Shown here piece by piece: positions 16,097 through 23,991 of a DNA stretch of 64,000 bases. Position 1 is the first letter of the stretch, and each line of letters begins with the position of its first letter. The position numbers and the translations under genes are program-made. This stretch comes from Elusimicrobiota bacterium (lineage in GTDB: Bacteria; Elusimicrobiota; Elusimicrobia; UBA1565; UBA9628). The notes beneath the pieces are model-generated. The model did not search any database and was not told the DNA's origin. It worked only from the letters and a program-made list of their open reading frames with translations. The stretch is taken from assembly GCA_016194705.1 (NCBI GenBank), contig JACQAZ010000022.1:23359-87358 (forward strand), given 5' to 3'.

Positions 16097-17594
16097 CGGT
16101 GTAGTCGAGGAAGACCGTCTTGAGCTCCGTGAAGAAGTGCAGGCCCTCTTTCGACATCTCCCGGTCGCCCACGCCCGAGCCCTTGACGCCGCCGAAGGGC
16201 ACCTGGGCCTCGCCGCCGATCGTCGGGCTGTTGACGTGGACCATGCCGGCTTCGATGCGGTCGACGAAGTTCATGACGTTGGTCAGGTCCTGGCCGTAGA
16301 AGGCGCAGGTCAGACCGAACTCGCAGTCGTTGGCGAGCTCGATCATCTCGTCGAAGGTCTTGACCCGGGTCACGGCCAGCACGGGCCCGAAGACCTCTTC
16401 TTTGAAGAGGCGCGAGGAAGGCTTGACGTTGTCGAAGATGGTGGGCTCGACGAAATAGCCGTGCGCCAGCTCTCCGTCGGTCAGGCGCTTGCCGCCCAGC
16501 ACGAGCTTGGCGCCCTCCTTCTTGGCGATCTCGATGTAGTCGAGGTCGGTTTGCAGCTGGCCGTCATCAACGGCGGGGCCCATGCCGGTGGCGGGGTCCA
16601 GCCCATTTCCGACCTTGATCTTCTTGGTCTCGTCGACCACCATCTTCAAGAATTTGTCGGCGATCTTCTCGTGCAGGATCAGGCGCGAGGTCGCGGTGCA
16701 GCGCTGGCCCGTCGAGCCGAAGGCCCCTTTCATGATGCCGCCCAAGGCGAGGCTCAAGTCCGCGTCCTCCCAGACCACTCCCGGGTTCTTGCCGCCCATC
16801 TCGCAGGTCGCCTTGACGCCTCGCGTGCCGCAGATCGTGTGGACGCGCTTGCCGACCGAGTTGGAGCCCGTAAACGAGACCGCGCGGATGGCCGGATGCT
16901 CGACGAGGGTATCGCCGATCAAGGAGCCCGCGCCGAGGATCAAGTTGAGAACGCCGGGCGGCAGACCCGCCTCCGCGAATATCTCGACGATCTTGACCGC
17001 CATCGCGGGAACCAGGCTCGCCGGCTTGAAGACGACCGCGTTGCCCGCGACGAGCGCGGGAGAGAGCTTCCAGACCGGGATCGCGAACGGGAAATTCCAC
17101 GGCGTGATGACCGAGACCACCCCCAGAGGTTGTCGGACCGTGTAAAGGAGGTTCTTCGAGAGCTCGGAGGGCATCGAGACGCCCCCGAGGCGCATCCCTT
17201 CGCCGGCGAACCATTCCATCAAGGTGATGCCCTTATCCATCTCGCCCTTGGCCTCGGGAAGGATCTTGCCCTGCTCGCGCGTCATCAGCGTGGCCAGTTC
17301 GTCGCGGCGTTCGCGGCAGATCTGCGCGGCCTTGGCAAGGATTCGGCCGCGGGCCGGGGCGGTCGTGGCGCGCCACCCAGGGAAGGCTTTTTTTGCGGCT
17401 TCGATGGCGGCCAAGGCCTGGGCCTTGTCGGCGGACTTGAATTTCGCGAGCACCTCGCGCGTGTCGGCGGGGTTGGTCGAGACGACGACGCGCTCGGCCG
17501 CGCCCTCGACCCACTTGCCGCCGATGTATTGCTTCAAGTTGGCGGGGGTGGCGGGGGTCTTCTTCTGGGAAGCGGTCTTGGTCAAGGTGGCCAT
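16068..17594 (-). CDS. NAD(P)-dependent aldehyde dehydrogenase, candidate malonate-semialdehyde dehydrogenase
   Basis: 508 residues. PWNFPFAIPVWKLSPAL, the catalytic glutamate in CEMGGKNPG and catalytic cysteine in TGQRCTATSR define a non-acylating aldehyde dehydrogenase, nearest in feel to 2-oxoglutarate- or succinate-semialdehyde dehydrogenases. Adjacent to the candidate beta-alanine aminotransferase, it is the best candidate to oxidise malonate semialdehyde, but could also serve the GABA pathway at 4.9-10.4 kb. A good AGGAGA ribosome site precedes the ATG and a TATAAT at 17630-17635 gives it its own promoter. Confidence 0.78.
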   Translation of the reverse strand: MATLTKTASQKKTPATPANLKQYIGGKWVEGAAERVVVSTNPADTREVLAKFKSADKAQALAAIEAAKKAFPGWRATTAPARGRILAKAAQICRERRDELATLMTREQGKILPEAKGEMDKGITLMEWFAGEGMRLGGVSMPSELSKNLLYTVRQPLGVVSVITPWNFPFAIPVWKLSPALVAGNAVVFKPASLVPAMAVKIVEIFAEAGLPPGVLNLILGAGSLIGDTLVEHPAIRAVSFTGSNSVGKRVHTICGTRGVKATCEMGGKNPGVVWEDADLSLALGGIMKGAFGSTGQRCTATSRLILHEKIADKFLKMVVDETKKIKVGNGLDPATGMGPAVDDGQLQTDLDYIEIAKKEGAKLVLGGKRLTDGELAHGYFVEPTIFDNVKPSSRLFKEEVFGPVLAVTRVKTFDEMIELANDCEFGLTCAFYGQDLTNVMNFVDRIEAGMVHVNSPTIGGEAQVPFGGVKGSGVGDREMSKEGLHFFTELKTVFLDYTGERRESNLY

Positions 17595-17629
17595 TAGGGG
17601 ATCTCCTGGGGCTTTGAGAGCGAAGCCTG

Positions 17630-17635
17630 ATTATA
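17630..17635 (-). promoter_or_regulatory. -10 box upstream of the aldehyde dehydrogenase gene
   Basis: Consensus TATAAT on the minus strand about 36 bases before the ATG at 17594, with AGGAGA in between. The -35 is poor. Confidence 0.5.
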
Positions 17636-17727
17636 TCAAATTGGGCATTTCTCGACGAGCTATCGGACCGCGAGCCGCTTTGGATCTTGGCTCGCCTTGA
17701 AGTCCCGCCGCGCGTCTCATCGGTTTC

Positions 17728-19125
17728 TTAGTTGAAATTGCGCGGCGGGCGGCGCAGGAACTGGCCTTGGCTCTTGGAGCCGACGAACTTGTCGCCGTCG
17801 ACCATGTGCTTTCCGCGGATGAAGACGTGGCTGATCGAGCCGTCGACGGTCTTGCCCTCGTAGGGGTTGTAGTCCGCGGCCGTGTGGTGCGTCTTGACCG
17901 AGATGGTGTGCTTCTTCTTGGGGTTGATCAGAACGATATCCGCGTCGGCCCCCGGGGAAAGATGTCCCTTCCGGGGGTACAATCCGAACAGCTTGGCAGG
18001 CGTCGTCGAGGTGATCTCGACGAAGCGGTTGGCCGTGATCTTGCCCTTGGAGACGGCGTCCCACAGGAGCAGCAGGCGGGTCTCGACGCCCGGCGCGCCG
18101 TTGGGAATCTTGGCGAAGCTGTCCTTGCCAAGCTCCTTGCCGATCTTCTTGCCGGAAGCCTTCATGCAGAACGAGCAGTGGTCGGTCGAGACGACCTGCA
18201 GGTCGTTGCGAACCAGGCCCTTCCAGAGCCGCTCCTCGTTGCCCTTGGGCCGCAACGGCGGCGACATGACGAATTTGGCGCCTTCGAAGCCGGGCCGCTC
18301 GTAATCGTCGTAGGAAAGGTAGAGGTATTGCGGGCAGGTCTCCGCGAAGACGGGCGCGCCGCGCTCGCGTGCGCGGCGGACTTCGTCCATGGCGTCGCCG
18401 GCGGAAAGATGCACGAAGTAAATCGGCACGCCCGCCATCTCGGCCAGGGCGATCGCGCGCCGCGTGGCCTCGGCCTCGGCCGACATCGGCCGGGTCAGGG
18501 CGTGATATTTCGGCTCGATCTGGCCCGCGGCGAGCGCCTTCTGCACGAGCACGTCGATGACGCCGCCGTTCTCGGCGTGCATGCAGATCATGCCGCCGTT
18601 TTCCTTGGTGCGCGAGAGTGCGCGGAAGATCGTCGCGTCGTCCGACATGAAGATGCCGGGATAGGCCATGAAGAGCTTGAACGAGGAGACTCCCTCCTTG
18701 ATCATGTCGTCCATCTCCTTGACGCGCTTCTCGGGCAGATCGACGATGATCATGTGGAAGGCGTAGTCGACCAGCGAGTTGCCCTCGGCTTTCTTGTGCC
18801 AGGTGTCGAGAGCCTCTCTGAGAGATTCCCCCCGCTTCTGGATCGCGAAATCGACGACCGAGGTCGTGCCGCCGAAGACCGCGCCCGCCGAGCCGGTCGC
18901 GAAATCGTCGGCCGTCGTGGCGCCCATGAAGGGCATGTCGAAGTGGGTGTGGACGTCGATGCCGCCCGGGACCGCGATGAGGCCGCGGGCCTCTATCACT
19001 TTCGCTCCGCCGGCGTCGATTTGACCGACGGCCGCGATCTTGCCCTTGCTGATCGCGATGTCGGCGACGAAGGAGTCCGCCGCCGTGACGAGGTTGGCGC
19101 CCTTGATGACGAGATCGTAAGCCAT
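17728..19125 (-). CDS. hydA: dihydropyrimidinase
   Basis: 465 residues of the cyclic amidohydrolase family. GGIDVHTHFDMPF holds the first metal-binding histidines, SSFKLFMAYPG the lysine that is carbamylated in the family, and STDHCSF the aspartate region. It opens dihydrouracil or dihydrothymine to N-carbamoyl-beta-amino acids, the step between PreTA and the beta-ureidopropionase also present here. Ribosome site AAGGAG; the preceding permease stops one base upstream. Hydantoinase activity is the common alternative, but the neighbours favour dihydropyrimidinase. Confidence 0.9.
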   Translation of the reverse strand: MAYDLVIKGANLVTAADSFVADIAISKGKIAAVGQIDAGGAKVIEARGLIAVPGGIDVHTHFDMPFMGATTADDFATGSAGAVFGGTTSVVDFAIQKRGESLREALDTWHKKAEGNSLVDYAFHMIIVDLPEKRVKEMDDMIKEGVSSFKLFMAYPGIFMSDDATIFRALSRTKENGGMICMHAENGGVIDVLVQKALAAGQIEPKYHALTRPMSAEAEATRRAIALAEMAGVPIYFVHLSAGDAMDEVRRARERGAPVFAETCPQYLYLSYDDYERPGFEGAKFVMSPPLRPKGNEERLWKGLVRNDLQVVSTDHCSFCMKASGKKIGKELGKDSFAKIPNGAPGVETRLLLLWDAVSKGKITANRFVEITSTTPAKLFGLYPRKGHLSPGADADIVLINPKKKHTISVKTHHTAADYNPYEGKTVDGSISHVFIRGKHMVDGDKFVGSKSQGQFLRRPPRNFN

Positions 19126-19126
19126 T

Positions 19127-20611
19127 TTATTTCTCCTTGTACGCGGACATCAGCAGCCAATAGAGGGCAAACGAGATGCCGAAGCTGATGAACCAGGCGT
19201 AGCTGTAGATCGTGGTCCAGAAAGGCGCGACCTGGGCCGCGCCGATCGTGCCGAGGAAGCCGGGGATGAGCGGAACGATGCCGAGTATCAGGGCGATTAA
19301 CGCGCGAGCGTTAAAGCCGTTGCCGTACCAGTAGCGGCCCTTGTGCTCATAGAGCTCGGCGATGTTCAGCTCGCAATGGCGCAGGATGAAGTAGTCGCAG
19401 ATCAGCACGCCGCCGATCGAGCCCAGCAAGGACGAGTAGGCCACGAGCCACTTGAATATGTAGCCCGAAGGATCGGCCAAGAGCTTCCACGGCTGCATCA
19501 AGATGCCGATGACGCCCGTGATGTAGCCGCCCATGCGGAAGTCGATCTTCTTGGGCCAGAGGTGCGCGATGTCGTTGGCGGGGCTCACGACGTTCGCCGC
19601 GATATTGGTCGCGAGCGTGGCGATGCAGAGGCTGACCATCGCGAAGGCCAGCAATATCGGGTTCGAGAACTTTGTGAGAAGCTCGACGGGATCCCAGATG
19701 CTTTTCCCGTAGATCACGACGGTAGCCGAGGTGACCGCCACTCCGATGAACGAGAACAGGCCCATCGTCGTCGGCAGGCCCAAGGCTTGGCCGAGGATCT
19801 GGTCCTTCTGGGACTTGGCGTAGCGCGTGAAATCGGGGATGTTCAAGGACAGAGTCGCCCAGAACCCGATCATGCCGGTCAGCGCGGGAAAGAAGAAGGC
19901 CCAGAACTGCCCCGCCTTGGGCTGTCCCGGGTCGAAGGCCGAGGGAGCCGCGAGCATCGGGCCGAAGCCGTTGGCTTTGCCGTAAGCCCAGAACAGCAGG
20001 GCGAGACCGAGCGTGATCAGAAGGGGCGCCTTGATGTTGAGCAGGAACCGGATCGACTCGACGCCCTTGTAGATCACGAACATGTTGATGGCCCAGAAGA
20101 ACATGAAGCAGGCGAACTGCGCGGCGCTGATCCCGGCGATGCTCGCGGGCATGGCCTTCAACGCCGGGAACCAGATCGCGAGCAAGGTAAAGATCGCCGA
20201 GCCGCCGATCCAGGATTGAATGCCGAACCAGCCGCAAGCGACCATCGCGCGCAGAAGCGCGGGGACATTCGCGCCGAGTATGCCGAACGCCGGCCGGCAG
20301 TAGACGGGGAAGGGAATGCCGTACTTCGTTCCCGCGTGGGCGTTGAGGATCATCGGAATCAGAACGATGCAGTTGCCCAAGAAAATGGTCAACACCGCCT
20401 GCCACCAGTTCATCCCTTCCGCGATCAGCGAGGAGGCGAGCATGTAGGTCGGCACGCAGGCGCACATGCTGATCCAGAGGACCATGATGTCCTTCTGGGC
20501 CCAGGTGCGCTCCTTTTTCCGGGTCGGCGCGATGTCGCCGTTCCAGTACGGGGAGTGCGAGAGGTCTCCCGTATGTTCCCGAATTTCCGAGTCGAGCAGG
20601 GCGTCGATCAT
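19127..20611 (-). CDS. NCS1 family nucleobase/hydantoin permease
   Basis: 494 residues with about 12 membrane spans. The N-terminal NGDIAPTRKKERTW, LASSLIAEGMNW, GTKYGIPFPV and SLNIPDFTRYAKSQ are typical of the nucleobase-cation-symport-1 family (uracil, allantoin and hydantoin carriers). It overlaps the DJ-1-like gene by ATGA and ends one base before hydA, so it probably imports the pyrimidine substrate of this pathway. I take the start at 20611 because upstream sequence in the same frame is only the shadow of the DJ-1 gene. Confidence 0.85.
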   Translation of the reverse strand: MIDALLDSEIREHTGDLSHSPYWNGDIAPTRKKERTWAQKDIMVLWISMCACVPTYMLASSLIAEGMNWWQAVLTIFLGNCIVLIPMILNAHAGTKYGIPFPVYCRPAFGILGANVPALLRAMVACGWFGIQSWIGGSAIFTLLAIWFPALKAMPASIAGISAAQFACFMFFWAINMFVIYKGVESIRFLLNIKAPLLITLGLALLFWAYGKANGFGPMLAAPSAFDPGQPKAGQFWAFFFPALTGMIGFWATLSLNIPDFTRYAKSQKDQILGQALGLPTTMGLFSFIGVAVTSATVVIYGKSIWDPVELLTKFSNPILLAFAMVSLCIATLATNIAANVVSPANDIAHLWPKKIDFRMGGYITGVIGILMQPWKLLADPSGYIFKWLVAYSSLLGSIGGVLICDYFILRHCELNIAELYEHKGRYWYGNGFNARALIALILGIVPLIPGFLGTIGAAQVAPFWTTIYSYAWFISFGISFALYWLLMSAYKEK

Positions 20612-21261
20612 CGAGATTCCTTGAGCCTGTTGGCGACCGTTTCGCCGAACAGCGACGCGGACATCGGATCGCGCCCGGTAATCAAGTCGCCGTCGACGAC
20701 GACGTAAGGCTTGTCCTTCTGTCCGGGATCGTAATTGACTCGCCCCATCTTGCGCAGCAGGCCTTCGACGCGGTAATAGCCGGTGACGTGGCGGCCCGCG
20801 GCGACCGGCTCGCCGTCGCCGTTGAAGTTGTTCACGACACCGAGGAGCCCCGTGGAACTGCACAAGAGCGCCGTGAGTTTCTTTTCCTTGAAGGATTCCG
20901 TCACGATCCGGTGGACGTCGTCGTTCGGAAAAAGATCCTCCCAGGCGCCGTTGCCGCCGGCGGCGGTGATCGCGTCGTAGTCGGCGGCCTTGACCTTGTC
21001 GAAGGTGACATCGGGCTTGACCGGCTTGTACTTGTCCCAATTGCGCCGGTCGGGACGGACGGGATCCGAATACTTCGCCGCGACGGTGACCTGGAAACCC
21101 GCCTTGTCGTAGGCGGCGCGCGGCTCGTAGTATTCCGGCGCCCAAAAACCTTCGGAGATCATCATGAGGACTTTCTTGGGCCCGGCCGCGCCCGCCAAGC
21201 CGGGCAGGCTCAGGAGCAGGAGGCCGATTGCGAGAACTTTTCTCGAATACAGGGGGAACAA
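20608..21261 (-). CDS. exported DJ-1/PfpI-like protein
   Basis: 217 residues from a TTG at 21261. An N-terminal signal peptide (RKVLAIGLLLLSLPGLAGA) is followed by a class I glutamine amidotransferase-like fold: VLMMISEGFWAPE near the start and the nucleophile-elbow cysteine in LLCSSTGLLG. DJ-1/PfpI proteins are chaperones, glyoxalases or hydrolases. Here the domain is exported and coupled (ATGA) to the permease. The start is uncertain: longer in-frame forms would read through the tRNA-like gene on the other strand, so they are unlikely. Confidence 0.7.
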   Translation of the reverse strand: MFPLYSRKVLAIGLLLLSLPGLAGAAGPKKVLMMISEGFWAPEYYEPRAAYDKAGFQVTVAAKYSDPVRPDRRNWDKYKPVKPDVTFDKVKAADYDAITAAGGNGAWEDLFPNDDVHRIVTESFKEKKLTALLCSSTGLLGVVNNFNGDGEPVAAGRHVTGYYRVEGLLRKMGRVNYDPGQKDKPYVVVDGDLITGRDPMSASLFGETVANRLKESR

Positions 21262-21280
21262 TTTGGGGGTCTCAATCGTA

Positions 21281-21286
21281 TATATA
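21281..21286 (+). promoter_or_regulatory. -10 box for the tRNA-like gene at 21297, possibly bidirectional
   Basis: TATATA within an 8-base alternating TA tract, six bases before G21293. The transcript would start GGTT as at the first locus. On the minus strand the same tract could serve the DJ-1-like gene. Confidence 0.4.
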
Positions 21287-21296
21287 TCAAGAGGTT

Positions 21297-21367
21297 TGCC
21301 GGGTAGTTTAATGGTAGAACAACCACCCCTCAAGTGGAAGGTGCGGGTTCGATTCCCGCTCCGGCAA
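21297..21367 (+). tRNA. tRNA-Glu(CTC)-like gene
   Basis: Cloverleaf: acceptor TGCCGGG/TCCGGCA (21297-21303/21360-21366), D stem GTTT/GAAC, anticodon stem with four pairs (CCAC/GTGG) plus an A-A mismatch, loop CCCTCAA with anticodon CTC at 21329-21331, T arm GCGGG-TTCGATT-CCCGC. Oddities: T1-A72 instead of G1-C72, C instead of the near-universal U at position 33, no encoded CCA, and GGTT before/AACC after the gene extend the acceptor helix to 11 bp. These suggest a specialised or mimic tRNA rather than an ordinary tRNA-Glu. Confidence 0.6.
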
Positions 21368-21373
21368 ACCGTC

Positions 21374-21402
21374 TTGACTTTTATCATGGCTGGGGATATA
21401 CT
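21374..21402 (+). promoter_or_regulatory. promoter of antisense RNA B
   Basis: TTGACT (21374-21379), 17-bp spacer, TATACT (21397-21402), six bases, then G21409. It lies directly behind the tRNA-like gene. Confidence 0.75.
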
Positions 21403-21408
21403 GATCTT

Positions 21409-21489
21409 GCTTGAGGGGTGGTTGCCGAGCTGGAGCTCGGCCGTTGAACTACCAAAGGCCTCGGCGTAAGCCGGGGCCTTCGCATTTTT
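21409..21489 (+). ncRNA. small RNA antisense to the 5' half of tRNA-Glu-like (unit B)
   Basis: Predicted 81-nt RNA. Bases 21410-21424 (CTTGAGGGGTGGTTG) are perfectly complementary to 21320-21334, covering the whole anticodon loop and 5' anticodon stem. Bases 21425-21440 form their own hairpin (CCGAGCT/AGCTCGG). Bases 21441-21453 (CCGTTGAACTACC) pair with 21302-21314 using two G-U pairs. The five tRNA bases 21315-21319 face the hairpin. A terminator follows. The organisation equals unit A, 10.8 kb away. Confidence 0.65.
21455..21489 (+). terminator. intrinsic terminator of antisense RNA B
   Basis: Eleven-bp stem 21455-21465/21470-21480 (AAGGCCTCGGC/GCCGGGGCCTT, one G-U) with a GTAA loop, then CGCATTTTT. 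Confidence 0.75.
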
Positions 21490-21521
21490 GAGACTATCCG
21501 CCCCGGGGCGGATAAAGTCGA

Positions 21522-22397
21522 TCACGGAAGCTGCTGAACCAGTTCGCCGTACGTCTCGGGCCGGCGGTCGCGGAAGAACTGCCAGACCTTGCGGACCTCG
21601 AGGATCTGGTCGAAGTCCAAATCCGCGGTGATGATCGCGTCCTTGTCGCGAGGGCCCACCGCGATCATCTGGCCGCGCGGGTCGCAGAAGTACGACTGGC
21701 CGTAGAACTCACCGATGTTCCAGGGCTTCTCGCGTCCTACGCGGTTGATGGCTCCCACGAAATATTGGTTAGCGACCGCGTGCGCGGGTTGCTCGAGCTT
21801 CCAGAGGTACTCGGAGAGCCCGGCGACCGTCGCGGAGGGATTGAACACGATTTCCGCCCCGTTCAAGCCCAGGATGCGGGCGCCGTCGGGGAAATGGCGG
21901 TCGTAGCAGATGTAGACGCCGACCTTGGCGTACTTGGTCTGGAACACCGGGTAGCCCTTGTTGCCGGGCTTGAAGTAGAACTTCTCCCAGAAGCCGGGCG
22001 CGCAGTGGGGGATGTGGTTCTTGCGGTAGGTTCCCGCGATCGAGCCGTCGGCGTCGATGACGACGGCGGTGTTGTAGTAGGTGCCGGTCTGCGGCGTCTC
22101 GTAGAGCGGGACGACGATGACCATGCGATGCTTTTTGGCGAGCTTCTGCATGAGCTGGGTCGTGGGGCCGGGGACGGGCTCGGCCGTGTCGTACCACTTG
22201 TCGTCCTGCTCGGCGCAGAAATACGGTCCGTAGAAGATCTCCTGCATGCAGAGAATCTGCACGCCCTTTTTGCCGGCCTGCTCGATGAGCGGGATGTGCT
22301 TGTCGATCATCTTCTTCTTGATCTCTTTCAAACTGTGCTTCGGTGTGGCCCAGTCGCAGGACGTCTGGATGAGGCCGCAGCGGACTATTCGTGACAT
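21522..22397 (-). CDS. beta-ureidopropionase / N-carbamoyl amidase (nitrilase family)
   Basis: 291 residues with the nitrilase-superfamily triad Glu53 (MQEIFYGPYF), Lys125 (YRKNHIPH) and Cys163 (YICYDRHFPDG). It would hydrolyse N-carbamoyl-beta-alanine to beta-alanine, CO2 and ammonia, following dihydropyrimidinase. N-carbamoylputrescine amidase is the close alternative and would also fit the putrescine genes nearby, but the same-strand neighbours preT, preA and hydA favour pyrimidine catabolism. AGGAGGG precedes the ATG. The low-GC HEPN/Cas2-like pair lies immediately upstream. Confidence 0.85.
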   Translation of the reverse strand: MSRIVRCGLIQTSCDWATPKHSLKEIKKKMIDKHIPLIEQAGKKGVQILCMQEIFYGPYFCAEQDDKWYDTAEPVPGPTTQLMQKLAKKHRMVIVVPLYETPQTGTYYNTAVVIDADGSIAGTYRKNHIPHCAPGFWEKFYFKPGNKGYPVFQTKYAKVGVYICYDRHFPDGARILGLNGAEIVFNPSATVAGLSEYLWKLEQPAHAVANQYFVGAINRVGREKPWNIGEFYGQSYFCDPRGQMIAVGPRDKDAIITADLDFDQILEVRKVWQFFRDRRPETYGELVQQLP

Positions 22398-22422
22398 TGT
22401 ACCCTCCTCAAAATTAGCGAGC

Positions 22423-22704
22423 TCAAGTTACTTCTTTTATCTTTTTCCCAAGAATCCATGTTGTGAATGAGTCGGGAAGTCCAGACCAGGCGGCGGGCGG
22501 AGTATACACGCTGACGAACACAATATCGCCTGGATTAAGCATGGTTGATATTCTGTCACGGATATCCTTAGGCGGTTGCTCCGTAAAGATCAGATAGGAA
22601 TTCGAGCAAACTCTCACCCATTCATACGTCTTGATGGTACGTACGACGTATTCAGAATTCTGTGCCGGATTTGTAAGCTCAAAAGTTATTATGACGCGGG
22701 CCAT
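22423..22704 (-). CDS. Cas2-like (SinR-type) small protein
   Basis: 93 residues. VIITFELTNPAQN at the start, a middle strand-helix-strand pattern and AAWSGLPDSFTTWILGK at the end follow the layout of small Cas2-like/SinR-type proteins with a ferredoxin fold, often found beside toxin or defence genes. There is no CRISPR array or cas1 in the window, so a CRISPR role is not supported. Its ATG shares bases with the stop of the HEPN gene (TAATG). Composition is clearly more AT-rich than the flanking catabolic genes. It may be a partner or antitoxin-like component of the HEPN protein. Confidence 0.55.
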   Translation of the reverse strand: MARVIITFELTNPAQNSEYVVRTIKTYEWVRVCSNSYLIFTEQPPKDIRDRISTMLNPGDIVFVSVYTPPAAWSGLPDSFTTWILGKKIKEVT

Positions 22705-23465
22705 TATTTTATGTTTCCCATAGTCTCAATAGTGGTGACGATAAGGGATACCAGTCTGATGCATTCTTCGGCATCGGTTTTTGTTACTGTCATCTCCCGT
22801 GGGGGCACTTGTTCCAAATCATAGTCCCCCCGATGGGCGATAATATGCCGACGAGTGGTAAACCGGTCGAGATCTGATTTGAGGGTATCTTCGTTTTTGC
22901 TGGCGATGACAGCTACTTCGTGGAAGACATCATTGATCCCAACTAGTTGCATGCTGGCAGCGATGACTTCTCTACCTTGAAAGGACTTTTTCTCAAAGTC
23001 CTTCTTGAAAGCCTTCTCGACTCTGTCGAGCAGATCATCGTTGCGGGCAGCTTCCAGTAGGCCCTCGTCTTTGAGGAAAGACTTAATTCTTTCAGCAAGT
23101 CCAGGAGGTAACGATCCATGTTTGTTTGCAAGAATTTCACGAATCTTGGTGATGACGTAGGTGCGTATGTATGCGTCTAACGCGGAGATGGCCAGGACAA
23201 TAGCAGCCCTATGCGCATCGGCAAGGAATCTCTCTGGTTTTGATTTCTTTCCATGAGCCTTCTCAAAAATTCTGAGGAGATTTTTGGCTCGGCCGATGCA
23301 AAGCTCAAAAATTCGAAAGTCCGTCATGGGCGGCCCCATAACGGCTTGAATATTGGAAATGGCAGGTAGGCCCCCAGGTGATTGGACGCCCCCAATATCC
23401 GCGACAACGGGGGCCTCGCTTGGCTTAGCAACTGCCACCTTCATCCTTGCAGATTCCTTGGGCAT
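22704..23465 (-). CDS. HEPN-domain protein (RiboL-PSP-HEPN-like), putative RNase
   Basis: 253 residues. After a roughly 45-residue N-terminal tail, a helical domain contains the HEPN signature R-x4-H at Arg206-His211 (TTRRHIIAHRGDYD), in the form seen in RiboL-PSP-HEPN and related families. HEPN domains are metal-independent RNases common in toxin-antitoxin, abortive-infection and CRISPR systems. The gene lies inside the pyrimidine operon, is AT-rich, and overlaps the Cas2-like gene. An in-frame ATG at residue 8 is an alternative start. RNase activity is inferred from the motif. Confidence 0.7.
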   Translation of the reverse strand: MPKESARMKVAVAKPSEAPVVADIGGVQSPGGLPAISNIQAVMGPPMTDFRIFELCIGRAKNLLRIFEKAHGKKSKPERFLADAHRAAIVLAISALDAYIRTYVITKIREILANKHGSLPPGLAERIKSFLKDEGLLEAARNDDLLDRVEKAFKKDFEKKSFQGREVIAASMQLVGINDVFHEVAVIASKNEDTLKSDLDRFTTRRHIIAHRGDYDLEQVPPREMTVTKTDAEECIRLVSLIVTTIETMGNIK

Positions 23466-23487
23466 TGTGTCGGATTTCTGTTACAGG

Positions 23488-23991
23488 TCAACTCTTGGCT
23501 TGGATTTTTCCGTTGAGCTGGGCGAGCCGCTCGGCGATCGCGGGCACGTTGAAGAACTTCTTCTCGAAGCTCAGGAGCGTCGTGTCGTCGATGGGCAGGC
23601 GCAGCTGATACTTGTTGTCTTCCGGATTGTGCTCGAATTGAGTGCCGTAGGTCTGCGCGAGCCCCGCCGACATCAGGAACCGGTCGAGGCTCGCGGCTGA
23701 GAGCCAGCGCGAAGGGATGTGCCCCTTGACCGCGGACATCACGGAGAGCCGGTGCGCGGCGAGGAAATCCTTGGGGGCCGCGCCGTGCAGGAATATCACG
23801 GCGGCGTGGTAGAGGTCCTTGTGAGTATTGACCTCGCCGCGAGCCATCATGTCGTGGACGAGCGTGCGCCGCTGGGAGTCGCGCTCGCGCAGCGTCTCGA
23901 CCATGTCGGGCGTGCTGTAGACGCGCTCGCGGTCGCTTTGGTCGGCCTGGTAGAGCTCCTGGAGCTTGAGGTTGTCGGTCTCGGGCGGCAT
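23488..23991 (-). CDS. DUF6624-like protein
   Basis: 167 residues. The pattern LQELYQADQSDRE, RDSQRRTLV, LYHAAVIFLHG, FLAAHRLS and SRWLSAASLDRFLMSAG...YGTQFE matches the DUF6624 family as I remember it, whose function is unknown. Its ATG shares a base with the preA stop (TGATG), so it is translated with dihydropyrimidine dehydrogenase. An accessory role in that enzyme is possible but unproven. Confidence 0.65.
   Translation of the reverse strand: MPPETDNLKLQELYQADQSDRERVYSTPDMVETLRERDSQRRTLVHDMMARGEVNTHKDLYHAAVIFLHGAAPKDFLAAHRLSVMSAVKGHIPSRWLSAASLDRFLMSAGLAQTYGTQFEHNPEDNKYQLRLPIDDTTLLSFEKKFFNVPAIAERLAQLNGKIQAKS

Noticed and set aside
21297..21367. Reading the second tRNA-like gene as tRNA-Leu(CAA)
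   Set aside because: That would place U33 correctly but breaks the anticodon stem; the CCAC/GTGG stem and comparison with locus A fix the anticodon as CTC.
22423..22704. Cas2-like gene as sign of a CRISPR system
   Set aside because: No cas1, no other cas gene and no repeat-spacer array anywhere in the window.
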